Positions 51,282 through 60,368 of a stretch of DNA of 64,000 bases are shown in pieces. The stretch is taken from the NCBI GenBank assembly GCA_050014355.1, contig JBEKDL010000004.1, positions 1 through 64,000 of the forward strand. Reading direction: 5' to 3'. Source of the stretch: Fen-1077 sp050014355. Lineage in GTDB: Bacteria; Chloroflexota; Dehalococcoidia; Dehalococcoidales; RBG-16-60-22. Under the pieces are notes generated by a model. The model saw only the letters and a list, made by a program, of their open reading frames with translations. It searched no databases and was not told the origin of the DNA. The stretch's first letter is position 1; the number at the start of each line of letters is the position of its first letter. The translations under genes were made by a program, and so were the position numbers.

Positions 51282-52133
51282 GTGGACTTACTAATAACGC
51301 CGTTTTCAAACAATAGTTTCATGCTCCAGGCTCTTACCGCCGGTATCCTGGTTTCCATAGCCTGTGCTATTGCCGGTACTTTTGTGATATTGCGCGGGCT
51401 GGCTTTCATCGGGGATGCGCTGGCCCACGGTGTATTGCCCGGTATTGCCGTGGCAATTTTAGCGGGTTTTCCCGGGATAATCGGGGCGGCGATAGGCGCC
51501 GCGTTCATGATTGGCGGCATCACGCTGATTACCAGGCGTTCGCGATTATCCTCTGATACTGCTATCGGGCTTTTATTCATCGGAATGCTGTCCCTGGGTG
51601 TCGTCATCGTGTCCCGCTCCAACTCTTTCAGCGGCGACCTTACCCGCATACTCTTTGGCGAGATTCTGGGCATCAGCACACGGTCAATTTTGATTCAGCT
51701 GATAACCACGATTATTATCGCGGCTATCGCTATCATTTGCGCCCGGCCGTTCCTGCTGCTAAGTTTTGACCCCGAGCAGGCCCAGGTGGCCGGTTTCTCC
51801 GCACGCTTTTATCATAATATTATGCTCTTCATGGTCGCGGCCACCGTGATTGTATCTTTCCAGACCGTGGGCACTCTACTCGTCTTCGGTTTGCTTATCG
51901 CGCCGGCCGGCGCCGGTGCCCTGCTGGCGCGGCGCATCGAAGTGATGATAGCCTGGGCGATACTCTTCGGCATTCTGTCAATGTATTCAGGGTTATTAAT
52001 CAGCTATTATTTTAATCTGGCCGCGGGAGCTTCGGTGATACTCGTGACAGTGTTAATCTTTTTTATCGTTTTTACTATTCAGAATATACGGCATCGCCGG
52101 CTGGTCCATCCCCGGGAGTTGAAACATGTATAA
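51282..52133 (+). CDS. Zinc/manganese ABC transporter permease (ZnuB-like)
   Basis: A 283-residue ABC-3 family permease with eight or nine hydrophobic segments and the motif FIGDALAHGVLPGIA typical of ZnuB/MntB. The GTG at 51282 follows AAGGAT. Second gene of the A-B-C order; overlaps the ATPase gene by 8 bp. Confidence 0.92.
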   Translation: MDLLITPFSNNSFMLQALTAGILVSIACAIAGTFVILRGLAFIGDALAHGVLPGIAVAILAGFPGIIGAAIGAAFMIGGITLITRRSRLSSDTAIGLLFIGMLSLGVVIVSRSNSFSGDLTRILFGEILGISTRSILIQLITTIIIAAIAIICARPFLLLSFDPEQAQVAGFSARFYHNIMLFMVAATVIVSFQTVGTLLVFGLLIAPAGAGALLARRIEVMIAWAILFGILSMYSGLLISYYFNLAAGASVILVTVLIFFIVFTIQNIRHRRLVHPRELKHV

Positions 52134-52965
52134 TCAGGGAAAGGCTTTTGCCTCACCAAAGAACCCCGGCGCTCTATGTATACAGACCAGGGCGCTTGAT
52201 ATTGGTTACGCCGACGAGGTTGTCGTGGCGGATATCAACTTCGAGCTAAGACCGGGCGAGGCCATCGCCCTTATCGGCACTAATGGCTGCGGTAAATCGA
52301 CCCTTTTAAAAACGATTGTGGGTCTGCTGCCGCTTCTGGGAGGCCACCTGTCGGTATTCGGAGCTCCTCCCGGCAACACCCCTTCCCGGATAGCCTATCT
52401 TGGTCAGTTCCATGCCTCCGGGTTTGTCCTACCTATCCGCACTACAGATGCGGTGCGCATGGGCCGCTTCCCTCTTTATGGCCTGTGGAAGCGCATGGGC
52501 CGGCAGGATGATGATATTATTTTTTCCGCCATGCGCACCATGGGAATCGAAAAACTGGCCGACTCTCCATTACGCTCACTATCCGGCGGGCAGCAACAGC
52601 GGACCTATATCGCCCAGGTCCTGGCTCATCAGGCGGACCTGCTGGTGCTCGATGAGCCGACGTCCGGTCTGGATGCCGGCGGCAGAGAACTCTATTTGCA
52701 GGCAATAAATAATGAGCTACGCCGGGGAGCTTCGATTATCGTGGCCACGCATGATATCCAGGAAGAAGCGGCGCTTTGCCATCAGGTAATGCTCCTGGCC
52801 CGCAAAGTAGTCGCTATCGGCGCGCCGCAGGATGTAATCACGCCCGAAGCCTTGCTGAAGACATTTGGCATCGTGGTGACCGGTGATAAACGTCTTCAGG
52901 TAATTGAGACCAAACACGGGCATGGCGGTAGCGGGCCACCGGACGTCACCCAAGAGGAACATTAA
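52126..52965 (+). CDS. Zinc/manganese ABC transporter ATPase (ZnuC-like)
   Basis: A 279-residue ATPase: Walker A GTNGCGKST, signature [15 protein letters not shown], Walker B LLVLDEPTSGLDAGG, and the H-loop His in VATHDIQ. About 18 residues precede the usual start. It ends with a His/Gly-rich tail (KHGHGGSG), possibly a metal-binding feature. Confidence 0.92.
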   Translation: MYNQGKAFASPKNPGALCIQTRALDIGYADEVVVADINFELRPGEAIALIGTNGCGKSTLLKTIVGLLPLLGGHLSVFGAPPGNTPSRIAYLGQFHASGFVLPIRTTDAVRMGRFPLYGLWKRMGRQDDDIIFSAMRTMGIEKLADSPLRSLSGGQQQRTYIAQVLAHQADLLVLDEPTSGLDAGGRELYLQAINNELRRGASIIVATHDIQEEAALCHQVMLLARKVVAIGAPQDVITPEALLKTFGIVVTGDKRLQVIETKHGHGGSGPPDVTQEEH

Positions 52966-52998
52966 TTTGTATCTCCGGTCTCACTCAATAGATAGTCT

Positions 52999-53787
52999 AT
53001 GATAGCGATTAATGTGGACCCGGTGGCCTTAACTATCGGACCTTTATCTGTCCGCTGGTACGGCTTGATGTATGTCGTGGGCATCAGCGTCGGTTTACTG
53101 ATAGCCTGGCCATATGCCAAGGCCAAAGGGTTCATCGCCAACCAGTTTGTAACAATCGTTTTATGGGCGGTTCTGGCAGGGTTCGTCGGCGCCAGACTGT
53201 ACTACGTCGTTCAACAACCTTTAGGACCATACCTCGTAGAGCCGTGGCGCATTCTGGCAGTATGGGAAGGCGGGATGGCCTTTTACGGGGCCATCTTCGC
53301 CGTAGTAATCGTGTTATTTATTGCGGGCTGGCGCCTGAAAATTTCCACTCTGAAACTACTGGACGTCGGGGCGCTTTTTGCCGCAGTTGGACAGTTCTTT
53401 GGCCGCATCGGTAACTTTATCAACGGAGACGTTATCGGTTACCCTACGGGTTTACCCTGGGGAGTGGTGTACGCTAATCCCAACTCATTCGCTCCAAGAC
53501 ACGATATAGCCTACCAGCCGGCGGCCGCATATGAGGCCTTGATAAACGTACTGCTCTTCGGTCTTCTCTGGTGGCTGCAGAACAGACTGAAGCCGGGCGT
53601 ATTATTCTTTGTCTACATCCTTGGCTATTCCATCAGCCAGATAATCGTGTTTACCTGGCGGGATAACGAGGTAGTATTCCTTGGACTGAAGCAGGCGCAA
53701 CTGACGGCCATAATAGTTATCATCATCGCTGTAGCTATTTTTCTGGCGTTGTTCAGGCGACAGCGTAAACCCGCAACCAGACCTTGA
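52999..53787 (+). CDS. lgt: Prolipoprotein diacylglyceryl transferase
   Basis: A 262-residue membrane enzyme with seven hydrophobic segments that attaches diacylglycerol to the lipobox Cys. The signature GRIGNFINGDVIGYPTGLPW and the upstream WEGGMAFYGA are present. Acts before LspA (3648-4151) on lipoproteins such as PstS and the ZnuA-like protein. No ribosome-binding site is evident before ATG 52999. Confidence 0.95.
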   Translation: MIAINVDPVALTIGPLSVRWYGLMYVVGISVGLLIAWPYAKAKGFIANQFVTIVLWAVLAGFVGARLYYVVQQPLGPYLVEPWRILAVWEGGMAFYGAIFAVVIVLFIAGWRLKISTLKLLDVGALFAAVGQFFGRIGNFINGDVIGYPTGLPWGVVYANPNSFAPRHDIAYQPAAAYEALINVLLFGLLWWLQNRLKPGVLFFVYILGYSISQIIVFTWRDNEVVFLGLKQAQLTAIIVIIIAVAIFLALFRRQRKPATRP

Positions 53788-53832
53788 GAAAACGAGCGGA
53801 AGGACTGCGGTACCGCTCGAAAAGGAGAGACC

Positions 53833-54604
53833 ATGTTCAAGGTAAAAGCAACGGTAATTGATTTCCTCGGCGACAAAGAAAAATACCCGTGCCATCATCG
53901 ATATAAACTCGGCGATGAGTTTATCTTCGATGGCGAGAGCTTTTCTGGTACAATTTGTCCGAGCCTGGCGCCCCTGGTCGTGCCTAAAATAATTGAGCTT
54001 CATGCCGCCGGGCCGAGATACCGGGACACGCTATTTTATTACCCTTTCCTGTACTCTCCGGTGAGCGCGGAGGACCCTTCGCTGAAAAGTGAGCGCGGAG
54101 GACCCTTCGCTGAAAATCTTCGACGGTGTCGGGTTCAGGAATGTCCTGCAGACCTATACAGAACCCAGATACCACATGGCTAACCTAGCCAGCAGCGGCT
54201 TTAAATGGCCGCCGCCCGAAGCGAGGACCGTGCGCAAGGACGTCACGATTATCTGCCCTGACTACCGCACCTCCGTGAAGGTGAAGCTTGAAGCCTTCGA
54301 CTTAAGCGATAAAGGCCGCAACATACCCTATTTCCGCAGAGAAATGGTACTCTTGCACAAGATTCAAAAAAAGCCGGGCATCAAAATAGATGATATCCTC
54401 GGCGAATTTTCCCGTGAACAGATAGAAGGGATATACCCGGCTTTAAGCCAGGTAATGGTCCGGATGTTAGTGGAGGAGCTGGAGCTAATGTCCTACCTGG
54501 GAATCCAAGATGACCGAGCTAAAATCACCAAAAAAGGGAAGGCTAAACTTGCCGGTTTCAGAGCGGGTCTATCGAAGGAAGAGATAAAGGCGCTGGAAAT
54601 TTAA
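53833..54604 (+). pseudogene. Uncharacterised gene frameshifted by a 28-bp tandem duplication
   Basis: Two adjacent frames belong to one protein: the first (53833-54183) gives MFKVKATVIDFLGDKEKYPC up to SAEDPSLK, and the second (from 54089, GTG) resumes with the same SAEDPSLK and continues IFDGVGFRNVLQ to 54604. Removing one copy of the 28-bp direct repeat restores a continuous 247-residue protein. Its N-terminus resembles the small TIGR04076-type family (Cys and aromatic-rich) and the C-terminal 100 residues look like a helix-turn-helix or helical domain; function unknown. The duplication also puts a GTG with GGAGGA upstream of the second half, so the halves might be made separately. Confidence 0.8.
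54061..54116 (+). repeat. 28-bp perfect tandem duplication
   Basis: Units 54061-54088 and 54089-54116 are identical, each beginning GTGAGCGCGG and ending GCTGAAAA. 28 is not a multiple of three, so it breaks the reading frame of the gene at 53833-54604. Confidence 0.95.
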
Positions 54605-54793
54605 CCGGATAATCCGGGCTCTTTCCATTCTTTTTACCTTCCCCGAAAAATCAAGCCAAAGGTGCAATTTGATTGCATCGCTGCCGATGGTCTATAATCG
54701 AGTAGCTATAGAACATTGTTCCTGTAACTTTCCGGACGTAACACAGGTCTAATCGTAACCATAAAGTGCGGCAAATAATCTCGAGGAGGCGCC

Positions 54794-55984
54794 ATGGCTA
54801 GCGTACTGGAAGGGATTAAAGTTCTGGATTTGACGCAGGTGTATTCCGGGCCGTTTTGCACGCTGCTGCTTAAAGATATGGGCGCTGAAATCATTAAAAT
54901 TGAAAGGCCTGGCGCCGGTGACCTGATAAGGAACGATGTGCCGCATACGGAAGGCATGGAAGGCGGCCCTTTTATTATCTTGAACCGCGGGAAAAAAAGC
55001 CTGACTCTGAATCTAAGGACTGAAAAAGGCCGCAATATCTGCAAAGAGCTGTCTAAAAAAGTCGATGTGCTGGTCGAGAATTTCAGCCCGGGGACGATGG
55101 ACAAGCTCGGCCTTGACAGCAAAGTGCTCTGCAAGCTGAACCCCGTCCTGATATATGCCTCGATTTCCGCCTACGGGCAGACCGGCCCTTTGCGCGATTA
55201 CCCCGGCTTTGACCCGGTCGCCCAGGCCATGGGCGGCATGACCGCCGTCACCGGCTTCCCGGATAATCCCACCCGTTGCGGTGTATCAATTGCCGACTTT
55301 TCCACCGGCATTTTTACCGCGTATTCCATCATCGGCGCGCTGTTTCACCGGATGAAAACCGGCGAGGGCCAGACGATAGATATTTCCATGCAGGAATGTA
55401 TCTGGCAATTGACCTCTATCGAGTTTGCGCCATACTATTTCCTTAACGGCCAGGACCCGCCGCGCCTGGGAAACCGGCATGCGGCGATGATACCCTGCAA
55501 CCTTTACCCCACCCAGGACGACAGAATCTTTATCATGGCCGGCGTCCTCGACCAGCTCAAGCGGCTTTATACCACCATGGGCCGTCAGGACCTCCTTAAC
55601 ACCCCGCTCTGCGCCAACCAGAACGAACGCTACAAGTACCGGGATGAAATCGATAACATAATCACGGGCTGGACAAAGACCAGGAAGACCGATGAAATCA
55701 TGGCGCTGCTCCGCAAAGCCGATGTACCCTGCTCCAGATTCCCCACCTTCACGGAAGTCTGCCATGACCCGCAACTGCTAAGCCGGAACGCCATCATCGA
55801 AGTGGAACAGATGATATCGGGTAAAGTGAAAGTCCCCGGCTCTCTCTTCAAGCTTTCTAAAACGCCCGGCAAAATCGATTACCCGGCCCCGTTCCTCGGC
55901 CAGGATAATCACGATGTTTTATCAGAAATGCTCGGCTACAGCGGGGAAGAAATAACGAAGCTGACTGATGAAGGTGTCCTCTAA
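54794..55984 (+). CDS. CaiB/BaiF family CoA-transferase
   Basis: A 396-residue class III CoA-transferase that moves CoA between carboxylic acids. It starts MASVLEGIKVLDLTQVYSGPF with the CoA-binding GADIIKIE-like GAEIIKIERPGAGD; the catalytic Asp is in ISIADFSTG-type SIADFSTGIF. GAGGAGG precedes the ATG. The gene stands alone, so the acyl substrates cannot be named. Confidence 0.92.
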   Translation: MASVLEGIKVLDLTQVYSGPFCTLLLKDMGAEIIKIERPGAGDLIRNDVPHTEGMEGGPFIILNRGKKSLTLNLRTEKGRNICKELSKKVDVLVENFSPGTMDKLGLDSKVLCKLNPVLIYASISAYGQTGPLRDYPGFDPVAQAMGGMTAVTGFPDNPTRCGVSIADFSTGIFTAYSIIGALFHRMKTGEGQTIDISMQECIWQLTSIEFAPYYFLNGQDPPRLGNRHAAMIPCNLYPTQDDRIFIMAGVLDQLKRLYTTMGRQDLLNTPLCANQNERYKYRDEIDNIITGWTKTRKTDEIMALLRKADVPCSRFPTFTEVCHDPQLLSRNAIIEVEQMISGKVKVPGSLFKLSKTPGKIDYPAPFLGQDNHDVLSEMLGYSGEEITKLTDEGVL

Positions 55985-56111
55985 CCTCAAAATCCTGTTA
56001 ATCAGCGCCTCATAAATGGGGGATAGCACCATACCCAAACCAATGCTAAATCCCACTCGCCGCTACGTGTAAGACGCTATCCTGTTATCAGCCATCACGT
56101 GAAGGTAAATC

Positions 56112-58745
56112 ATGCATAAGTTAAAACGCCGGCTGATAGGCGGCGCGTTGGTGTTCGCGTTGCTGTTTGTATGCCTGTTCATTCCAGCGTTAATACCCCG
56201 CGCCGAAGCCGGCACGTTAGCGGCGTCCTCCCCGGCCCCCGACCTCACGATTGCATCAATTACCATTTCACCGGATACGCCTTCCATCGGGGATACGGTA
56301 ACTTTCACCGTGACAGTACAGAACCGGGGAGACGGCCCGGCAGCGGCATCTCTGCTCGCCTGTTTTATCGATGAGCAAAACTTTGCTACGAGCCAGGTTG
56401 ACGCAATAAATGCCGGCGCGGTCACGATGATAACTTTTACCTGGAAAGCGAAGGCGGGGCCGCACGTATTCAGGGCGGTCATCGATAGTAATGACAGCAT
56501 CGCCGAGTCCGACGAGAACAATAACGATAGGACGATCGCTTTTTCCGTCCTCGCGGCGGACCTTACCGTCAAGGCGATTTCATGGGTGCCGGTCAGTCCG
56601 GCCATGGGAGATACCGTAACTTTTACGGTAACGATTACCAACCGGGGCGATAAAAAAGCCGGTAGTTCCCAGCTCGATTTTTCCATCGACGGCAATTCAC
56701 GGGGTTACCGCACCCTTCTCCCGATAGAAGCCGGCGCCAGCGTCAACGAGACCTATACCTGGGTGGCTTTATCCGGCACGCATAACATCAGGGCCGTCGC
56801 GGATGTGCTGCAGCAGGTTGCCGAGAGCGATGAGACCAATAACGCTCTGGAGGCTACCCTGGCGACCGCTCTCCCCGACCTGATAATCAATTCTTTGACC
56901 GTTTCTCCTCAGAGTATTTTGGCTGGTGATAATGTTACATTAACGGCTATAGTTATAAACCAGGGCAGCGGCAGAGCGGTACCATCTATAGTAGCGTGCT
57001 ATGTCGACAACACGCTTTGGGATTCAACCTACGTTAGCTTTTTGAGTCCAGGTGAGACTTCGACAGTAACATTCGAGTGGACAACCGATGATAATCCGCA
57101 CCTCTTCAAAATAATCGCCGATGCCACCGATGTAGTCAAAGAAAGCGATGAGACCAACAATGTGGCGACCGCTCCATCGCCCCTGGTCTTACCTGACCTT
57201 GTTATCCAGAACATCACATGGTCACCTGTATCTCCCGTAATAAACACTCCGGTGATATTTACGATTACGGTTGCAAACCAGGGTAAATGCAAGTCCTCCT
57301 ACACTGACCTTAAATACGGAATAAATACTATTTACCAGTTTACCGCGGTAATTAGCGATCTGGCCCCCGGTGAAACGGCCACGACCACGTTTATGTGGAT
57401 TCCGGCGTACCCGTCATTCACCATACAGGCCGCCATCGATACCGCCAATTCTGTCCGAGAAAGCAATGAGTCTAATAACACCTTAACGAAAACGGTTAAC
57501 TGCATAAATCCCGCGCCGACCGCCGACCTTATCGTTCAGGACCTCACTGTATCGCCGGCGAAGCCGGTAATCGGAGACACTGTCACGCTAAGCTTGAGTG
57601 TAAAAAATCAGGGCACCGGCACGGCGGTCGGTTCGTATGCCGCCATTTATCTGGATGATAGCAGGATAAACACGGTATTTATCGATGAGCTTAGCGCCGG
57701 AGCGACAATCAATAAAGACATGCCTGTCTCGCTTGCAGGCCTTACCTACAAAAGCTCGTACAAAATTAGAGTGGAACTCGATTGTAACAGCAACGTATTG
57801 GAGACCAATGAATTTAACAATACGAAGGAAATATCTTTCTCGGTGCTCGCCCCGGACCTCATTGTCCAGAGCATAGAATGGGCGCCGGAACTGCCCGCCG
57901 CCGGAGGGCGCATTACATTTGATATTACGGTGAAAAACCGCGGCGACGCGAAGGCCGGTAGCTACAAAATTTCCTACTACGTCGATAACGTTTTTGCCGG
58001 CCAGCACCTCATCGAGACTATGGAACCCGGGGCCACGGTTAACCGGTCTTTCACCTGGACGGTTCAAAAGGAACCGTTCACCCTCAATGCGGTTATTGAT
58101 GAAGCCAACGAAATCAAGGAACAGGATAAATCTAATAACAGTAAATCAGTCACTATACCTGCTCCTGATTTGGTAATCGATTTGATAACATGGACGCCGG
58201 AAAAGCCGGTAGAAATCGGTCTGGTTACTTTCACCGTTGGCATTAAAAATCGAGGGTACGGCCAGTCCCCCGGCACTCTTTTATATTGCTATATCGATAG
58301 CGCCGCGCCGCTAAGTCTGAAAACCGGGGAAATCGGCCCCGGCGGGACAACATCCATCACCTTCACTAACTCGTTCATGTCCGGCGGGCACGTCATCCGC
58401 TTAATAGCGGACGGTAATGATGCCGTGGCCGAGAGCGATGAATCAAATAATGAGAAAACCATCAATATCTCCGTACAACCCTTGCCTAATACCGCATCAA
58501 CCGTTGCAGTCAAGCCAGCAACCGCCGTTTCCGTAACCACCCCTAACCCCGGGGTAACCCCCTCCCCACTGAATAAAACTCCGGCCCAGACGGCAACGGG
58601 TAACATCACCTCCAATCTTAAGTCCGCGCCGCCGAAATGGCAGAGTATCCTCCAGAACCGCTGGCTCATCATCGGCGTGGCCGTGCTGGGCATCGGCGCT
58701 ATCGGGGTGCTGCTGGTTTTCAGGAGGAAGAGGAAAAACAAGTAA
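56112..58745 (+). CDS. Surface protein with seven CARDB domains
   Basis: An 877-residue cell-surface protein. Signal peptide (MHKLKRR then hydrophobic to about 34), followed by seven CARDB (cell-adhesion-related, beta-sandwich) repeats of about 110 residues, each opening with a P/A-D-L-hydrophobic strand and a following NRGD/NQG turn, and closing with SDE-NN. A Thr/Pro stalk (about 795-845), a single transmembrane helix (WLIIGVAVLGIGAIGVLLVF) and RRKRKNK anchor the C-terminus. Probably extracellular adhesion or scaffold; ligand unknown. No catalytic domain seen. Confidence 0.9.
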   Translation: MHKLKRRLIGGALVFALLFVCLFIPALIPRAEAGTLAASSPAPDLTIASITISPDTPSIGDTVTFTVTVQNRGDGPAAASLLACFIDEQNFATSQVDAINAGAVTMITFTWKAKAGPHVFRAVIDSNDSIAESDENNNDRTIAFSVLAADLTVKAISWVPVSPAMGDTVTFTVTITNRGDKKAGSSQLDFSIDGNSRGYRTLLPIEAGASVNETYTWVALSGTHNIRAVADVLQQVAESDETNNALEATLATALPDLIINSLTVSPQSILAGDNVTLTAIVINQGSGRAVPSIVACYVDNTLWDSTYVSFLSPGETSTVTFEWTTDDNPHLFKIIADATDVVKESDETNNVATAPSPLVLPDLVIQNITWSPVSPVINTPVIFTITVANQGKCKSSYTDLKYGINTIYQFTAVISDLAPGETATTTFMWIPAYPSFTIQAAIDTANSVRESNESNNTLTKTVNCINPAPTADLIVQDLTVSPAKPVIGDTVTLSLSVKNQGTGTAVGSYAAIYLDDSRINTVFIDELSAGATINKDMPVSLAGLTYKSSYKIRVELDCNSNVLETNEFNNTKEISFSVLAPDLIVQSIEWAPELPAAGGRITFDITVKNRGDAKAGSYKISYYVDNVFAGQHLIETMEPGATVNRSFTWTVQKEPFTLNAVIDEANEIKEQDKSNNSKSVTIPAPDLVIDLITWTPEKPVEIGLVTFTVGIKNRGYGQSPGTLLYCYIDSAAPLSLKTGEIGPGGTTSITFTNSFMSGGHVIRLIADGNDAVAESDESNNEKTINISVQPLPNTASTVAVKPATAVSVTTPNPGVTPSPLNKTPAQTATGNITSNLKSAPPKWQSILQNRWLIIGVAVLGIGAIGVLLVFRRKRKNK

Positions 58746-58865
58746 CTTTATGTAAAGCTTGCCCCTGACCTATATTGCCAAGATACCCCTCCCTAACTGT
58801 TTTATTGACGTAACTTCCATATCAGCGATAAGATTAAATTAGATTTGCAGCGGAGAAGTTTGCTC

Positions 58866-59564
58866 ATGACAGATTTAAACCAGAGAATAGGCCATCTGGC
58901 ACAGCGGCTACTCGAGGCAAAATATGTTGTCGTATTCACGGGCGCGGGCATCAGCACGGACTCCGGCTTGAGAGACTTCCGCGGGCCGGACGGCCTCTGG
59001 ACGCGGCGCGATAAGGGTCTGCCCACGCCGGAGCAAAACTGGACCGGCGTCGAGCCGAACTCCGGGCATGTCGCCATCTTCGAACTCCAGGAGCTGGGCA
59101 AGCTGGCTTTCCTTATTTCCCAGAACGTGGACAACCTGCACCTGAAATCGGGTATCAGGCCAGAAATTCTGGCGGAGCTGCACGGCAACCTGACCAAGGT
59201 GCGCTGCGTCAATTGCGAGTTCAAGATGGACAGAATGGAGGACGAACGCGCTTGTCCGCTTTGCGGCGGGAAGCTGAAATCAACGGTGGTGAACTTCGGC
59301 GACTCGCTGCCGGCTAAAGACCTGGAGGAATCTTACGAACATTCGCAGAAATGCGACCTTTTTATCGTAGTGGGTTCCAGCCTGGTAGTCTACCCGGCGG
59401 CGGAGATGCCACGGGTGGCTTTAGAGGCCGGGGCCAAGCTGGTCATCATCAACCAGGGTGAAACTCTGTATGATGCACATGCCCACCTGCGCTTTTCCGA
59501 GGGCATCGACGAGGTGCTGCCGGCGGCGGTGGAGAGGCTGAAAGGATTGATGAAAAATTCTTAG
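58866..59564 (+). CDS. cobB: Sir2-family NAD-dependent deacylase
   Basis: A 232-residue sirtuin. NAD motif FTGAGIS, SQNVDNLH, catalytic ELHGN, and the zinc-binding CVNC-x15-CPLC are visible, followed by VVGSSLVVYPAAE. It removes acetyl or other acyl groups from protein lysines. The ATG at 58866 gives the normal length; an in-frame TTG at 58845 would add seven residues. Confidence 0.93.
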   Translation: MTDLNQRIGHLAQRLLEAKYVVVFTGAGISTDSGLRDFRGPDGLWTRRDKGLPTPEQNWTGVEPNSGHVAIFELQELGKLAFLISQNVDNLHLKSGIRPEILAELHGNLTKVRCVNCEFKMDRMEDERACPLCGGKLKSTVVNFGDSLPAKDLEESYEHSQKCDLFIVVGSSLVVYPAAEMPRVALEAGAKLVIINQGETLYDAHAHLRFSEGIDEVLPAAVERLKGLMKNS

Positions 59565-59603
59565 CTATCTCCGTCATTAACGCCGCGCCTTTTTTCCCCG
59601 CCC

Positions 59604-59630
59604 ACTGGATTCCTGCTTTCACCGGAATGA
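59604..59630. repeat. Degenerate dispersed repeat
   Basis: ACTGGATTCC-TGCTTTCACC-GGAATGA resembles the GGATTCCCGCC...GGAATGA type of dispersed palindromic repeat; only one copy is in this window. Confidence 0.35.
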
Positions 59631-59633
59631 TGT

Positions 59634-60368
59634 TTACTCGGTAAACTCCACCACTGTGCTCGACCATACCCGGGAGACCGCTTTTTCCAGCACTGCCTGC
59701 CGCGGGTCAGGGATATCCAGCAGCGGCGGCAGGACCAGCGTTTTCAACTGCATTAACAGAGGACAGTACTTTTGCAGCAGCTGTATTGTATCGCGGGCGC
59801 CGCCGTAGACAATGTAGTCCAGTTTTTTAACATAAGGCCCGAGCGTTTCATGGACATGCTCGCAGACGCGGTTGAGGAACGTTTCTATCTGTTTATCGCG
59901 GTGGCGCTCGAACCGGTGCGCCGAAGAGCCACCCTGCCGATGCCGCCCGTGGACAAGCCCCGTGCCCACCTTGCTGCTTATGAGTTGTTCGCCGCGGGAC
60001 ACGCCCACCGCGTAAGCACCCAGCCTCACCAGCACCAGACCAATCACCAGGTCGCGCTCTATCTGCGAGCGTACCTGCTCCAGGTCGAGGGGCTGTACCG
60101 CCTGCTTTTCCGTGGCGGGGAAAGGGGGCACAACGAGGCACTTTTGCGCGGCGCTCCAGAAAACATAGCAGCCTGTTTTCGAACCGGCAGCCAACTTTAT
60201 TAAATGAGGATGCACGTCTTCGGGTATTTCACCCAGCTTGCAGACTCCCTGCGTTTCCTCCGGCGCGAGGTTAGGCGGTAAACAGAACGCGGCGGCCTTC
60301 CCGGGCACGCCTTTCAGGCTTTCCAGGTATTCCAGCGTCGCTTGACGATTCAAAATACGTTTTTTCAT
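59634..60368 (-). CDS. Vms1-like (VLRF1-type) putative ribosome rescue factor
   Basis: A 244-residue protein whose central region VHGRHRQGGSSAHRFERHR resembles the catalytic loop of the Vms1/acVLRF1 branch of eRF1-like proteins, peptidyl-tRNA hydrolases that free stalled nascent chains on the large subunit. The N-terminal third (MKKRILNRQATLEYLESL) and C-terminal region are consistent with that fold by eye. It starts in a 4-bp overlap with the stop of mutS2, a ribosome-collision factor in Bacillus, so the two are translationally coupled. The family call is by pattern and needs a profile search; the catalytic Gln position is not certain. Confidence 0.6.
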   Translation of the reverse strand: MKKRILNRQATLEYLESLKGVPGKAAAFCLPPNLAPEETQGVCKLGEIPEDVHPHLIKLAAGSKTGCYVFWSAAQKCLVVPPFPATEKQAVQPLDLEQVRSQIERDLVIGLVLVRLGAYAVGVSRGEQLISSKVGTGLVHGRHRQGGSSAHRFERHRDKQIETFLNRVCEHVHETLGPYVKKLDYIVYGGARDTIQLLQKYCPLLMQLKTLVLPPLLDIPDPRQAVLEKAVSRVWSSTVVEFTE

